Source: Tubulanus polymorphus
Taxonomy: Eukaryota > Nemertea > Palaeonemertea > Tubulaniformes > Tubulanidae
Length of the DNA: 64,000 nt
Assembly (NCBI RefSeq): GCF_964204645.1
Contig: NC_134027.1
Coordinates: 18,834,485-18,898,484 of the forward strand
Direction of reading: 5' to 3'
Position numbers and translations under genes: made by a program. Of the stretch, positions 19,724 through 30,464 are shown piece after piece. Position 1 is the stretch's first letter, and every line of letters starts with the position of its first letter. The notes under the pieces were generated by a model. That model saw nothing but the letters and a program-made list of their open reading frames with translations. It ran no database searches and was not told the origin of the DNA.

Positions 19724-19815
19724 CGATGATGATGGTGATGGTGGTGGCGGTGGCGGCGGCGGCGCCGACGACGATGAGGGGGATGGTGATGGTGGTGGTG
19801 GCGGTGACGATGATA
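19724..19815 (+). repeat. GAT/GGT/GGC trinucleotide microsatellite
   Basis: Imperfect run of GATGGT, GGC and GAC triplets, about 90 bases, with no ORF context supporting translation. Confidence 0.85.
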
Positions 19816-20040
19816 AAATTTATGCTGGAATTTAAATTGATTACGACAAAATCTTTATTTTAGCACTGAGTCATTGCAACATGGGGAGAAATTTTATTTA
19901 GTGTCCGGAAGTGCTTTGATGTCTTTTTTTCGAATCCGTCCTGTGTGCCTCACTGAGACCGATTGTACCATCAATACCACCAATGGCACTGCAATACCTG
20001 CAAAGCAACAGTGTCAGTCCAGATTTCGCAAAGCAAATAG

Positions 20041-20062
20041 AATTTAATTTAATTTAATTTAG
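20041..20062 (+). repeat. AATTT pentamer microsatellite
   Basis: Four perfect copies of AATTT followed by a partial copy. Confidence 0.85.
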
Positions 20063-20196
20063 ATAGGCAACACTAGAGTCAGAAACATTTCGCTTGGAGC
20101 CTCTATTTTATTTGCTGGATTAGCGCCAGCAAAAGCTTTGAGAATGCTGCAACATATGAATGTCCAATGTATGAGTTGTGATACATTCATGAAAGT

Positions 20197-20403
20197 AATT
20201 GGATAATAGTTGTTTCAGATCAAAGGTCGAAAGGTCGAGAGGTTGTATATTCCAAAATTGTAATTTTCTAAAATAAATCAATTGTTCGCTCCGCATTTGC
20301 TATACGCTCACAACTGATTTATTTCAAAAAATTACAATTTTGGGAATATACACCCTCTCGACCTTTCAACCTTTAATTTTGAAAAAACTATTATCCAATT
20401 ACT
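20197..20403. repeat. Inverted repeat (hairpin MITE-like), arms about 85 bp
   Basis: GTAATTGGATAATAGTTG (left end) faces CTATTATCCAATTAC (right end). The arms share AAAGGTCGAAAGGTCGAGAG and TTCCAAAATTGTAATTTT as inverse complements with few mismatches. The spacer is about 35 bases. It abuts AT-rich unit B, as the palindrome at 44637 abuts unit C. Confidence 0.8.
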
Positions 20404-20485
20404 CCAGTAATTCCATAGATATGAAAATAATATTTATGAATATTATATTAATGAAATCAATTTTGATAAAAAATTTGTTATTAAA

Positions 20486-20614
20486 ATGGAGAGTAAACAA
20501 GTACACAGTGAGAACAACAAATTATTCCTAGCTAGAATCAAAGATACTTCCAATGCTAAATCAGTAGATTATAAATTCAAAAATCTGACTGAGTTAACAA
20601 TTCATAAGAAATAA
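20486..20614 (+). CDS. AT-rich unit B, ORF-e, 42-residue unknown protein
   Basis: ATG 20486 to TAA 20612-20614. Begins MESKQVHSENNK. Small, charged, no recognised motif. It is kept here because it sits in a row of tiny ORFs with the same base composition and a TTAAAATGG start context. Low confidence as a real gene. Confidence 0.25.
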   Translation: MESKQVHSENNKLFLARIKDTSNAKSVDYKFKNLTELTIHKK

Positions 20615-20654
20615 ATACTTACTAATATTGAAACAATTACTAATAGTAACAAGT

Positions 20655-20815
20655 AAAAAAAAATTACAGGTATATAAACCAACAATATCAGATTATTATA
20701 CACCAGTAATGAACCGAAGAAATATGAAATAATTTGGATTTTAGGTGGAACGATTATTGTTATATTTGTAGCATATGAATTTACAAATTATTTATACATT
20801 ATTTTTTGTGTGTGA
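20655..20815 (+). pseudogene. AT-rich unit B, ORF-f remnant (single membrane span)
   Basis: Reads KPTISDYYTP in one frame, then shifts one base into NEPKKYEIIWILGGT and continues IIVIFVAYEF to a stop at 20813-20815. The hydrophobic run would be a membrane span. The shift suggests decay. No homologue recognised. Confidence 0.3.
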
Positions 20816-20847
20816 AATAAATGGATAAAGTTGATAATATTGATATA

Positions 20848-21363
20848 ACGAACAAACAACCCACGTTTGGTTAACGGACTTGTTTTTAATTTTAAGCGTC
20901 GATAATCGAAAAGTCGTTGACTACAAATTACAAAAAAAACAGCAATAATAAGTATTTCATTACAAAATAGTTACATTACTAGACAAGTAACGACAAGTGC
21001 ATATTTATGGCAAATTATAACGCATTAAACTTACTAATAAACTAGACCAAATTTTAGGCCAAACTACGCCAAATACCAAGTAAATGAAATGGCACATAAA
21101 GCTTACATTTACATCATGAAAGTTAGATTTCATCATACAGAAATGAGATATATAACACATTTTTGCGAAACTTACAACTATATCCGCTGTTACCAGTAAA
21201 ATGAGTACTTCTCGTCTACCGACCTAAGTGTGTACTACCACAAAACTGTGCGTAAGGCACGGAGTAAATTCAGTAATAAATCGATAATAGAGGATTAAAC
21301 TCGACACCCGAATGCAAAATTCACAAACCCCAGCGACACAAAACCCACCGGTCTGGAAACAGC
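20848..21363 (-). repeat. Outer BEL 3' LTR (516 bp)
   Basis: Matches 32441-32946 through shared blocks such as TTAACGGACTTGTT and CGTCGATAATCGAAAAGTCG. The inner side (21364 on) reads on the - strand as AAGGGGGCGC directly before the LTR, a polypurine tract. Confidence 0.9.
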
Positions 21364-21613
21364 GCCCCCTTGACATCTCAAACTTCAAAAGATTAATTTT
21401 TGTGTACACACAGACCGCAATTAAGTTGCAGTTATAAACTAGAATAATATTTTACATCATACGAATGCTATAAACCATCGTTCAATATCGACAAATCGAG
21501 AAAATCACGCTTTAACACTACGTATTTTAGTTTTCACGACCTTAATTTAACTAGCAGCAAGATAACACACAAATATTTACATTACCACTAGATATAATCA
21601 CAACTCTGACTCC
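21364..21613 (-). other. Outer BEL 3' untranslated region
   Basis: No ORF. It lies between the pol stop and the polypurine tract. Confidence 0.6.
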
Positions 21614-23220
21614 TCAAGAAGACAAACATTGGCTATTGGCTACTGGACGAACATATTCGCCCTTTCGAGTTTTAATTTTGACGGTCCTCACCCCATCCTC
21701 ATGCGGATAAACCTCCAATATACGGGCAAGGGGCCATTTACCACGGGGCAAATTCTCGTCGATGAGAACTACAACGTCACCGATACGAAGATTTCTTACC
21801 TCAATTTTCTGACGCTTATTTAGAGTTTGCAAATACTCCTTGGTCCATCCCTTCCAGAAATGGTCAGCTTTTACCTGAGCCTGCCGCCATTTTTGACGAC
21901 TATTAACGACAGAAGAACTTACCTCTGCTGGAGGGTTCACACTAACAGCGCCCCCGTAGAGGAAATGACTGGGCGTAATTGCTTTAAAATCGTTTGGGTC
22001 TGAACTACTGTACGTTAAAGGGCGACTGTTGACCGCAGCCTCGACCTCGATTAGATAAGTACGCAAGACACTATCTTTCACTACCTGACCTTTTAAACAG
22101 GACTTAAGGGCGTGTTTAGTACTTCTTACCAACCTTTCCCATACTCCTCCAAAGTGTGGGGCCTGGGGAGGGGAAAATTGCCAATGCACGTTCCTCTGCA
22201 ACGAAAAGTTATGTACCTTCCCCTGATTCCAACGAGTTATAGCATCCCGTAATTCTCTTTCCGCACCTACAAATTTGTGCCGTTATCACTATATATATGC
22301 TGCGGCTGTCCCCTACGACCAATAGAATTTCTTAACACCAGAATGAAGTCATCGGTTTCCAAGGATTCAGCCAGCTCTAAATGAACAGCTCTGGTGACCA
22401 AGCAGGTGAACAAACATCCCCATCGCGTTAAACGACAACGTCCTTGCTTAATCTCTATAGGAACGAAATAATCACAACCAGTAAAACAACAAGGCTGAGT
22501 GTAACCGGAAACCCTGGACGAAGGAAGATCAGACATCATCGGAACCTCAGGCCACAAATAATAAAGACGACAATCAGAACAGAGCCTACGCGTACTATAT
22601 GCCATAGAACGCGCTTTAATGGGCCAATATTTTTGACGAACCTCCGATATTATCTGCTCCGGACCACAATGAGCATTACAATCGTGAATACTTCTAAGGA
22701 TAAGACGTGTCACATGATGTCCAAAGGGCAGAAGATTCTGATGTTTTGCCTCAAACGGCAATTGAGCCTTTGACAAGCGTCCTCCAACTCTCAGAAATGA
22801 ACCATCGCTAAACGGGGCTAACGATTGAATTGTACTCATCTTAGACACTACAAACCCTGATGCCAAACACGCAATTTCATCTGGAAATTTCTCAGACTGG
22901 GCAAACTTAACTAGACAGTCTTCTGCTTGATGGACCTCGGAAGGAAGCAAAAACTCACTAGGACAAACTTTGGGAAACTGCAATCGACTTCCTGCAAATT
23001 TACGAACAGCTCGTAGTATCCCAGCAACATGACACTTTAGTTTTATCCAGCAAGAAAACCGATTAACATCGATAAGACCGGTAAGATCTAAGTCACTTAC
23101 GACCAATTTCCGTACGACATCCACATTGTTCACACACTTTGTCCTGCGAACATTCACGTCATCCTCTGAAATAGACCCTGAAACACCAAGTTGATCAGGC
23201 CACATGGATTTATCTTTCAA
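21614..23220 (-). pseudogene. Outer BEL pol: integrase
   Basis: Two frames. 23220-22267 holds the pre-integrase VGGRLSKAQLPF string, the zinc module HDCNAHCG ... CSDC and the core up to YSDNGTNL. 22201-21614 holds FGGVWERLVRSTK with the third catalytic acid, VEAAVNSRPLTY and the C-terminal region (GDVVVLIDE, RGKWPLARI). The first catalytic acid lies in GCDYFVP, where the family usually has DYFGP. A stop near 22267 and a small gap break the core. Confidence 0.85.
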
Positions 23221-23262
23221 GAATGCAGGACCAGAGAGCCAAAAATCCGAATTACAAACCTT

Positions 23263-24676
23263 CTAGGCCGACATTCCACGGGTACAAGGATCTGCTGGAT
23301 TCAGATTTGTGAGAACAAACTGCCATTGATCAGGTGATGTGCAACTATGGATCTCCGACGGACGATTGGCCACGAAAACTTTAAACCGGGTTGTAAAGTT
23401 GTTGATATACCGTAGGACCGTCATAGAATCAGTCCAAAACATGACTCGAGAAATATGCAACGAGCTGAGCTCCCTTGTCAATGTTTGGTACGGACGAACA
23501 GAGAGGACAGCTACCTCCAGTTCCAACTTAGGGATAGTTAACCTCTGCCGAAACGCCACCAGAGAAGAACATGAACCTCCGGAACCAAACGAACCACGTA
23601 AATAGCATGCGGTAGCAAAACCACTTTCTGACGCATCCGAAAAGAAATGAAGCTTCACACACTGGGGGTGAAATACTAACGCAGGATGATACCTAGGAAC
23701 TTTAAATTCACGAAGAAACTCCAGGTCAGATAACCAGTCGGTCCATTTCGACAATAAATCATCACTTAATTCATCATCCCAATCCAAACCAAATTTCCAA
23801 ACATCCTGCATCAAAGTTTTTGCGCGAAAAGTGAAAGGAGCGAGAAACCCGATTGGATCAAAGATGGAACTAACCGACCTAATCACACAATGCTTTGTGG
23901 GGGGTCCCTCCTTGTTAAACGATTTGAATACGAAACTATCACGTTCACTCCACGTTCCATCGAACTCCTAGGGCCCGCTCGACGGGTAAGTTATCCAAGT
24001 CCAAATAGGTTTAGCACGTTTCGCCTTGTAAATCCTAGACAAAACCTCCCTCACATTACTCATCATCTACATAAAAATCATTTAAGATGCTATCTGTACA
24101 TAAAGACGAACAAAAATCCTGACTATCGATAGCTGACCGTTGCAGGGCATAATGGGCGATACAAGGGGAATCGGCCGCTCCAAAAATAGAGTCGGGTTCA
24201 GAATCCTGAGTCAAATCATCCTGCCACAAAAACCTCCTCAAAGAATCTGAATCATCCTCTGGGACCCGTACCTGATGAAACATGACCTCAATATCAGATA
24301 CCATGGCGACCGAGTTTAAACGAAAACGCTGTAAAACTCCAAACAAACTGTTGAGTAAATCAGGACCGGTCATCAACATGCTATTTAAGGAAACACCCTT
24401 ACATTTGGATGCAGCATCAAAGAGTACACGGGGCTTAGGCTTGTTTGGGTTAATAACGCAATGATGTGGAAGATACCAAGTCCTATTAGAAGTACGAGTA
24501 ACCTCATCAGGCGTCAAATTTCGAGCAAACCCATTCGAAATATAACCATTCATGGTATCGCAATACCCAGACATAAGATTGGAATCCTTACTCAACTTCT
24601 GTTTCAAATTCCTAAACCTCACCTTAGCCACATGGCGATTATCAGGCATTTGGAGATGTGGATCCCGCCAGAGCAT
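23263..24676 (-). pseudogene. Outer BEL pol: reverse transcriptase and RNase H
   Basis: 24676-24056 holds RT fingers and palm: PHHCVINPNKPKPRVLFDAA, VSDIEVMFHQVRVPEDD and YVDD at 24073-24062, then a stop. 24055-23890 needs frame changes and has lost part of the palm/thumb. 23886-23263 holds SSIFDPIGFLAPF, then RNase H with LHFFSDASESGFATACYLR, LELEVAVLSV and MFWTDSMTVLRYI, ending NPADPCTRGMSA. Confidence 0.85.
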
Positions 24677-24752
24677 CTATCTCATAATGACCATTGACTA
24701 TCTTACATGAACTATTTAACAACTCGAGACTTTTTGTCTTCAACTGAATCAC

Positions 24753-25380
24753 CTAAAGTAGGGGAAAACAAATTAGTAGACTCCACCTTCCAGAACAGCT
24801 CCACTTGAGCCTTCTCTTCCTGAGCATAAGCCTTAGCCAGATAACTAGATACGCGCCCTGCTCATCTGAACCTCCCATAAGACTCAAACCAAGAGGGGTT
24901 TTAATTGCGAATAGATAAGAATCATCAGGACCGGGACGAACCTCCAACTGCAGGTGTGCCCTTTGAACATTGGCACCAATCAATATCCTTGACAAATGTA
25001 TGACAAATCTCATCGAGAGGGACATGAGTGAAATAACTAAAATCTCTTTTAGTCTGTGACGAACAATTAAAGTGCCCATGACGTGTTCAGGCGCCAACAA
25101 CATTAATAAGTTGGTTACCATACTGGCTGCCCTTAGAAAGTGATACTAACCGGGAGCGTTCACTACCCTCGGAATTAAGTGTACATATTGTGAGTTCACC
25201 TTCCCTACCTTTTAAACCCAGTTCCCGCGCTAGGTCCGATTCAATGAGACTTACATTGCTAGCAGAATCTAGTAAAGCATGTGTGGAAATCTGCCTTCCG
25301 TTTCTACCATATACTATAACCGGTAACATTTGAATTTTTTCCTTCGAAGACGATTCTGACAACACACCAATCTGATTCAC
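24753..25380 (-). pseudogene. Outer BEL pol: aspartic protease region
   Basis: 25380-25087 carries THALLDSASNVSLIESDLA, the BEL/Pao protease active site (D-S-A in place of the more usual D-S-G). The following frame 25121-24753 carries the rest of the protease and its linker. A frame change separates them. Confidence 0.7.
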
Positions 25381-25387
25381 CGCGGAT

Positions 25388-26812
25388 TTAGGTTTGTCTG
25401 GTTCGACGGTAGTTTCTAACTAAGTTTTGGTCTGAACAATCGCAGGTGGGCGTGCAATGGGTGAGGCCCATGAACGGTGTTGTATGGTGTTTTTTACCGC
25501 AGTTTCCCTGCATGTACCCTTCGAAGAACAGGTTGCAATAACATGACCCGAAAAAAAGACAATTGATACACAGGTTATGACCTTTTACAAACGGAAACCT
25601 TTCCGAGACTGACTTAACTAAATATTCTTTACGCTTTGAAAGGTGATGCAATTGTTTACACAGAGGACAAACATTTTGTTTACTATTAACATTATTACAT
25701 GAACCAACTGTATTTCTAACACTGACGTTCTGTGTAGCTTGTTTTTTTATTTGGAATCACAAATGGACCACAGTCTGAGTCAACACAATCTTTTAACCAG
25801 TTCATCATTTCAACTAGCGACGGATTTTGATACCTTTTTACGTAATCATTCCATTTTGATCGTTTTTCCATCGGAATACGACGTGATGCCTTTAACACGA
25901 CTTCACCGCTACCTCTATTTCATACTGATAGTTTAAACGAATCAACGTGGCTACACAATCCCGGACTTCGATATAAAGGTCTCGAAGGGCTATAGAGTCA
26001 TAGGAAGGTACTTGGCCCCCACCTACACCTAAAGCATCAATATACGCCCTACTTATACCTACACGATGTGCAGATGCAGATTTCAACTCTTTTAAACAAT
26101 CTGCATAATTGGTCGCCGAGTATCCCATTCCTTGAATCAGTTTCTTGGCTTCGCCCATGACGTGGGATTGCAACAAATCCATTCGACGGACATCACTGAT
26201 ACCCGGCCTGTCGTGGATTTGGGTATGAAACAATTCGATGAACCTCGGCCACAGTAAAGGGGATCCATCGAAAACGGGGAATTCAACTTTCGGCAAGTCT
26301 CTGTCAACATATAATTGGGATAGAGCTAACTCGATACTTACATCATCTCCGGATGACTGTTTCACTGCCGGATACCAACTCGTCGATCCAACCGTCGATA
26401 TCGGAAGTGACTGACGAACTGGACTATGATATGGACGCGGAAGACTGCGTAGACTGTGCCGTTGACCGAGTCGACTCTCTCATAGACTGCGTCGTTGCTG
26501 TAAATGCTGTCGCGTTCGGATTCAGCGGCGGTGACGATTCAGCAGTCTTCTCCGCAAGGTCTTGGAGAGCTTTCATAGTTTTATCGTGGTACGCCTCGAA
26601 CCAGGTTTCTTCGTTTTCGATTTCGTTCTCCTCCAGCTGTACAACAAATTCGCCCTGTACTTTCTGAAGAGTGTTGAATTGCTTCTTAATCTTTTGAGCC
26701 AGGATATCGACCCCTGGACGCGATACTGTTTCCACCCTGGCGATACTCTTCGTGAGCCAACCCGCTAACCCGTGACTAGCCCGCGATTTCCTGAGCAGGT
26801 CGGTAGACAATG
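25388..26812 (-). pseudogene. Outer BEL gag (main part)
   Basis: 26812-26424 is an N-terminal helical region (SIARVETVSRP, then QLEENEIENEETWFEAYHDK). 26365-25892 is the DUF1759-like capsid part (LPKVEFPVFDGSPLLWPRFI). 25898-25716 continues with KWNDYVKRYQNPSLVEMMNW. 25651-25388 carries Cys/His knuckle remnants (CINCLFFG). At least three frameshifts or stops. The inner BEL sits directly upstream at 26813-26815. Confidence 0.8.
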
Positions 26813-26814
26813 GG

Positions 26815-27053
26815 TTGACGGACTTGTATTCCCTCGGTTCCTGACGAAAGCAACTCAACAAACACACGTTCGAACTATATGGCATTTCCATTTATTACTC
26901 CCCAAAATCTCAAATTCACATGATATGATATGTAACCATGAAACTAGTACAGTGAAGATTATATATAGCTGACGCGACACGTGACAACTTGTATTCATAA
27001 GATATTCACGATACAACATGGACATAATACATCAATACTAACAGTACTGTATT
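26815..27053 (-). repeat. Inner BEL 3' LTR
   Basis: 239 bases, matching 32137-32353 except for an insertion holding TATATATAGC. Part of a 155-codon frame (26891-26424) runs across its outer edge, so the first 25 residues of that frame are LTR, not gag. Confidence 0.85.
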
Positions 27054-27088
27054 TGAGTTTAACAAATCAAGTATATTTACAAACAGTT

Positions 27089-28128
27089 TTAGATTTCAGA
27101 GTCCTCCCGGCACAAGATATCACTGATACGACGTTCTGCAGCCGCCGCTGCGGAACATTTCGCAGGTCGTTCCTTAATCTCAACGTCGCCACTCTTTTCC
27201 TCGGATTTGACGCAATTTCGAACATCCGCTGCGAATACCTCCAAAGGATATAACTTCGATACTGGTCGTGAGGTAACACCTTTGGCGGTTTTAAGCGTTG
27301 CGGATCGCGCTCCCGGATGAACGGATATTACAATAGCGAGATTCCATTTTAAACGAGATGTTCCGTCCTCGTGAATTTGAACAATCGCTCCTGGAACTAT
27401 GTAATTAGAACTCCCGGATTTCTTATGTGATTCTCGCAACGACACTAAATATTCGTGTTTCCAACGTATCCAAAACGAGCGTAACACAGATTCTAAGTAG
27501 CGTTTTCTTTCGACGATATCAGTAATAGTCGGCTGGTAGTCATCTAGATCGAATTCTAGATGTGGTAATACACATAATTTCCTGCCGATGAGTAGATGAG
27601 AAGGTGTTAGCGGATTTTCATCGTTTATATCACCGGATACATAAGTTAACGGCCGATCGTTTAAACAGGCCTCTATCTCAGTTAACAAAGTACGTAATTC
27701 ATCGAAAGAACAAAGTGAACGACCTAAACCCTTTTTAATTCCGGTTTAGTTAATCCCACCATGCTCTCCCAAAATCCACCATGCCAGGGGGCTCGTTTAA
27801 CTATAATGCACCATTGTATGCCCTGTGTCGTTAACTCGTGCCTTAAATCTGGCGATCGAAGTAACCGCATCAACTCTTTCTCTGCACATTCGAAAGTTGA
27901 TGCATTGTCAGATAATAAAATCTTCGGTAATGACCGTCGTGCAACGAATCTACGAAAAGTTAACATAAAATCAGGCGTAGACAATGAACTGACGAGTTTC
28001 AAATGGACAGCACAAGTAACGGCACAGGTGAATAGGCACCCGTAATATTTTTTAAGATCAGAATTACTTTTGGCATACATAGGACCGAAGAAATCAACTC
28101 CCGTGTGATAAAAAAGCTGGCACATCAA
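27089..28128 (-). pseudogene. Inner BEL pol: integrase core and C-terminus
   Basis: 28128-27724 holds FYHTGVDFFGPMYAK, the first catalytic Asp, VTCAVHLKLVSSLST, the second at LLSDNASTF, and WHGGFWESMVGLTK with the catalytic Glu. 27688-27089 holds EIEACLNDRPLTYVSGD and the C-terminal region (PGAIVQIHEDG, LKWNLAIV). One frameshift lies between them (about 27690-27725). Confidence 0.85.
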
Positions 28129-28978
28129 TTACGCGGCATGGTGGGAGGGGTGGTGGGTCAGGCAAACGGTACGGTAATGATGCTACGATGCGTCATGTTA
28201 CACATCTTCTTATAGTATTCTTTTAGTATCATTTGTCGCGCAAACGGAACCCAGTAGGTGTCTCGAAGTTTTGTTAATGTAGCACCCACTCCAAAATGGA
28301 GCGTTTCATAATGAGTTCTAGACTGATGTCGTCGTCGTGAACATTGTTGCCTAACTCACCTCATTTGTTATCTCATCAGAAAGTACTGAATTCACAGAAA
28401 TATCAGTCGGCCAATCAGTCCTGGAAAGTAGCCAAGAAGGGCCTTGTTTCCATAATTCAGAGTCTCTTATATCTTTTGCAGTCAAGCCTCTAGTCAATAA
28501 ATCCGACGGATTATCTGCTGAGCGACAGAATCGCCAGAGAGAACCAGCGGTTAAATTGTTGATGTGTCCAACTCGATTCGAAATAAAGATAGAACCGGCT
28601 TTAGTAGGGGGGATTTAAGCCAGCCTAGTACAATTTGACTGTCTGTCCAATAATGTACGTCACAATTACATCCCATTTTCGTAACCTTGCTGATGTCGTA
28701 GCAGCCATCAGTTCTAATCTCGGAAGAGTCATTGGATATATCGGAGCAACCCTTGACTGAGACAAAACTAACACTGAGTTTGTATTGGAGACCAAATTAT
28801 CAGTGGAACCGTAGGCTTTCTGACTGACATCTCCAAAAACATGAATGTTACAGTCATCAGGAGTAGTGGAAATCGCTGGAAAATACTGTCTCGGTATAAA
28901 CAAATTAGACATAGCATCATGGATATCTTGCTGAATTGATTTCCACTCAGTACCGATAGAAACGTGAATCCCAATCAA
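28129..28978 (-). pseudogene. Inner BEL pol: RNase H remnant and degraded linker
   Basis: 28978-28625 carries NIHVFGDVSQKAYGS and LPRLELMAAT, the start of RNase H. 28624-28129 should hold the rest of RNase H and the integrase zinc module but has no long frame; pieces such as the complement of NPSDLLTRG-like sequence near 28480-28510 can be read only with frame changes. Confidence 0.65.
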
Positions 28979-29961
28979 ACTTTGCAGACCATAACCTTTG
29001 TAGAAGTATCTTAGCCCGTATAGGGACAGGTCTTACTAAGCCCAAAGGGTCAAAAACCTTTGCGATTTGTTGTAATATAGAACGCTTTGTAGTAGGTTCA
29101 GAATAGAAAACGTCGTTTACAGGAAAAAGGAGCGTATCTTCGATAGCATTCCAAGGAATACCGAAAACCTTAGCTGTAGTGGAAGATTCCTTTACGCCGT
29201 CGTTGTTAGCTAGTTGCATCACTGTGTCCGAACTGGATAACCAACATCGGAGATTAAAATTGACAATAGTCATTAATTCACGAGAAGCCAAGTAAAACTT
29301 AACTAATTCATCTTCCGAAAAGAAACTTGAAACAATGTTGTCAACATATACGTCATGTAATATTTTCTGAGCAACTGGAGAATCTGAATTACGTATATGA
29401 TGTATCAATGTGCTATTGAGTATAAAGGGACTTGATGTGGCACCAAACAATACCCGTTTAAAACGATAGATATCGAAATCACTTTTTGGATCATGACGAT
29501 CTCTCAACCAAAAAAATCTAGTCATGTCTCTATCATCCTCGTGAAGCCCTACACTAAGAAAAGCTTTTTCAATATCGGTAATGGCTGCGTAGGGACCAAG
29601 ACGAAATCTTATAAGAATGTCTACGATGTCCTTTTGTAATGCTGGACCAGACTCCAAGCAGTCATTGAGAGAAGGCATACTAGGTGATTGAGAAAAACTG
29701 CAATCAAACACTATGTGGACGGGCATAGTAGACTGGGTGATGTGGAATGTAATGAACAATATCGGAAAAATATGGAAATTCTATCTTCTCGATAAAATCA
29801 CGTGTAAGTTGTTCGTCGATAATGTCACCGTAAACCTGAAATAAATGTGGTGATAAAGCCAGTCTGTTGATAGTTGAACGTGTTCCGCGCCACCAATTCA
29901 ATATTACTAGGTGATGGTGGATGGTTATGCTTCCATGGGAGTCGAGCGTAGTATAAACCAT
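28947..29961 (-). pseudogene. Inner BEL pol: reverse transcriptase
   Basis: 29759-28947 holds VHIVFDCSFSQS, ITDIEKAFLSVGLHEDDRDM, RVLFGATSSPF, the catalytic box YVDN at 29348-29337 and KVFDPLGLVRPVPI. 29961-29704 carries the upstream RT part in another frame. YVDN in place of YVDD is known in some BEL/Pao lineages. Confidence 0.8.
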
Positions 29962-30080
29962 CTGAAAACGTTATGGAATTCTCGCAATAGTTATCAAGAA
30001 AACTGACATTGTAGTCACATGGAGGTTGAATTCCAATAGTTTCCAAAGCCCAAAATTGGCTTAAGTCGGTTTTGTTAGAT

Positions 30081-30464
30081 TCAGTAATTGCTGATAAAAT
30101 AGTTGGCAGCGGAGTCGTCGATTAAGGGGCCGCAAAAAATGTAGCCCAATTTGGAGTCAACGATAACTGGACCGTCGTTAGATACTCGCCTAATCTTTCC
30201 GTCAATAAAATTATAGTAGTAGTCTGTGCCTATAAGTAATGTAACGTCAAATATATCTGAGTTTCCTGATACATGACTCTGAGGGTGAGTTAATTCGTCT
30301 TGATTCAAACCGAGACCTTTGGATAAATCAGTCGGTACTTTTAATGGGTTGGTTATGTTTGGGAACACCAATGCCTCAATCGCAAATTTAGAGTGATCAT
30401 TACACATAACTTCTGACTTTATCCAAAATTCTACATTTACGTTCGTTAGAACCAAATATTGCAA
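30081..30464 (-). pseudogene. Inner BEL pol: protease C-terminal part and linker
   Basis: 128-codon frame overlapping the gag frame by about 60 bases. Contains FDVTLLIGTDYYYNFIDG and VDSKLGYIFCGP, typical of the BEL region between protease and RT. The overlap indicates a single frameshift from the gag-protease frame, since BEL normally has one long ORF. Confidence 0.75.
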
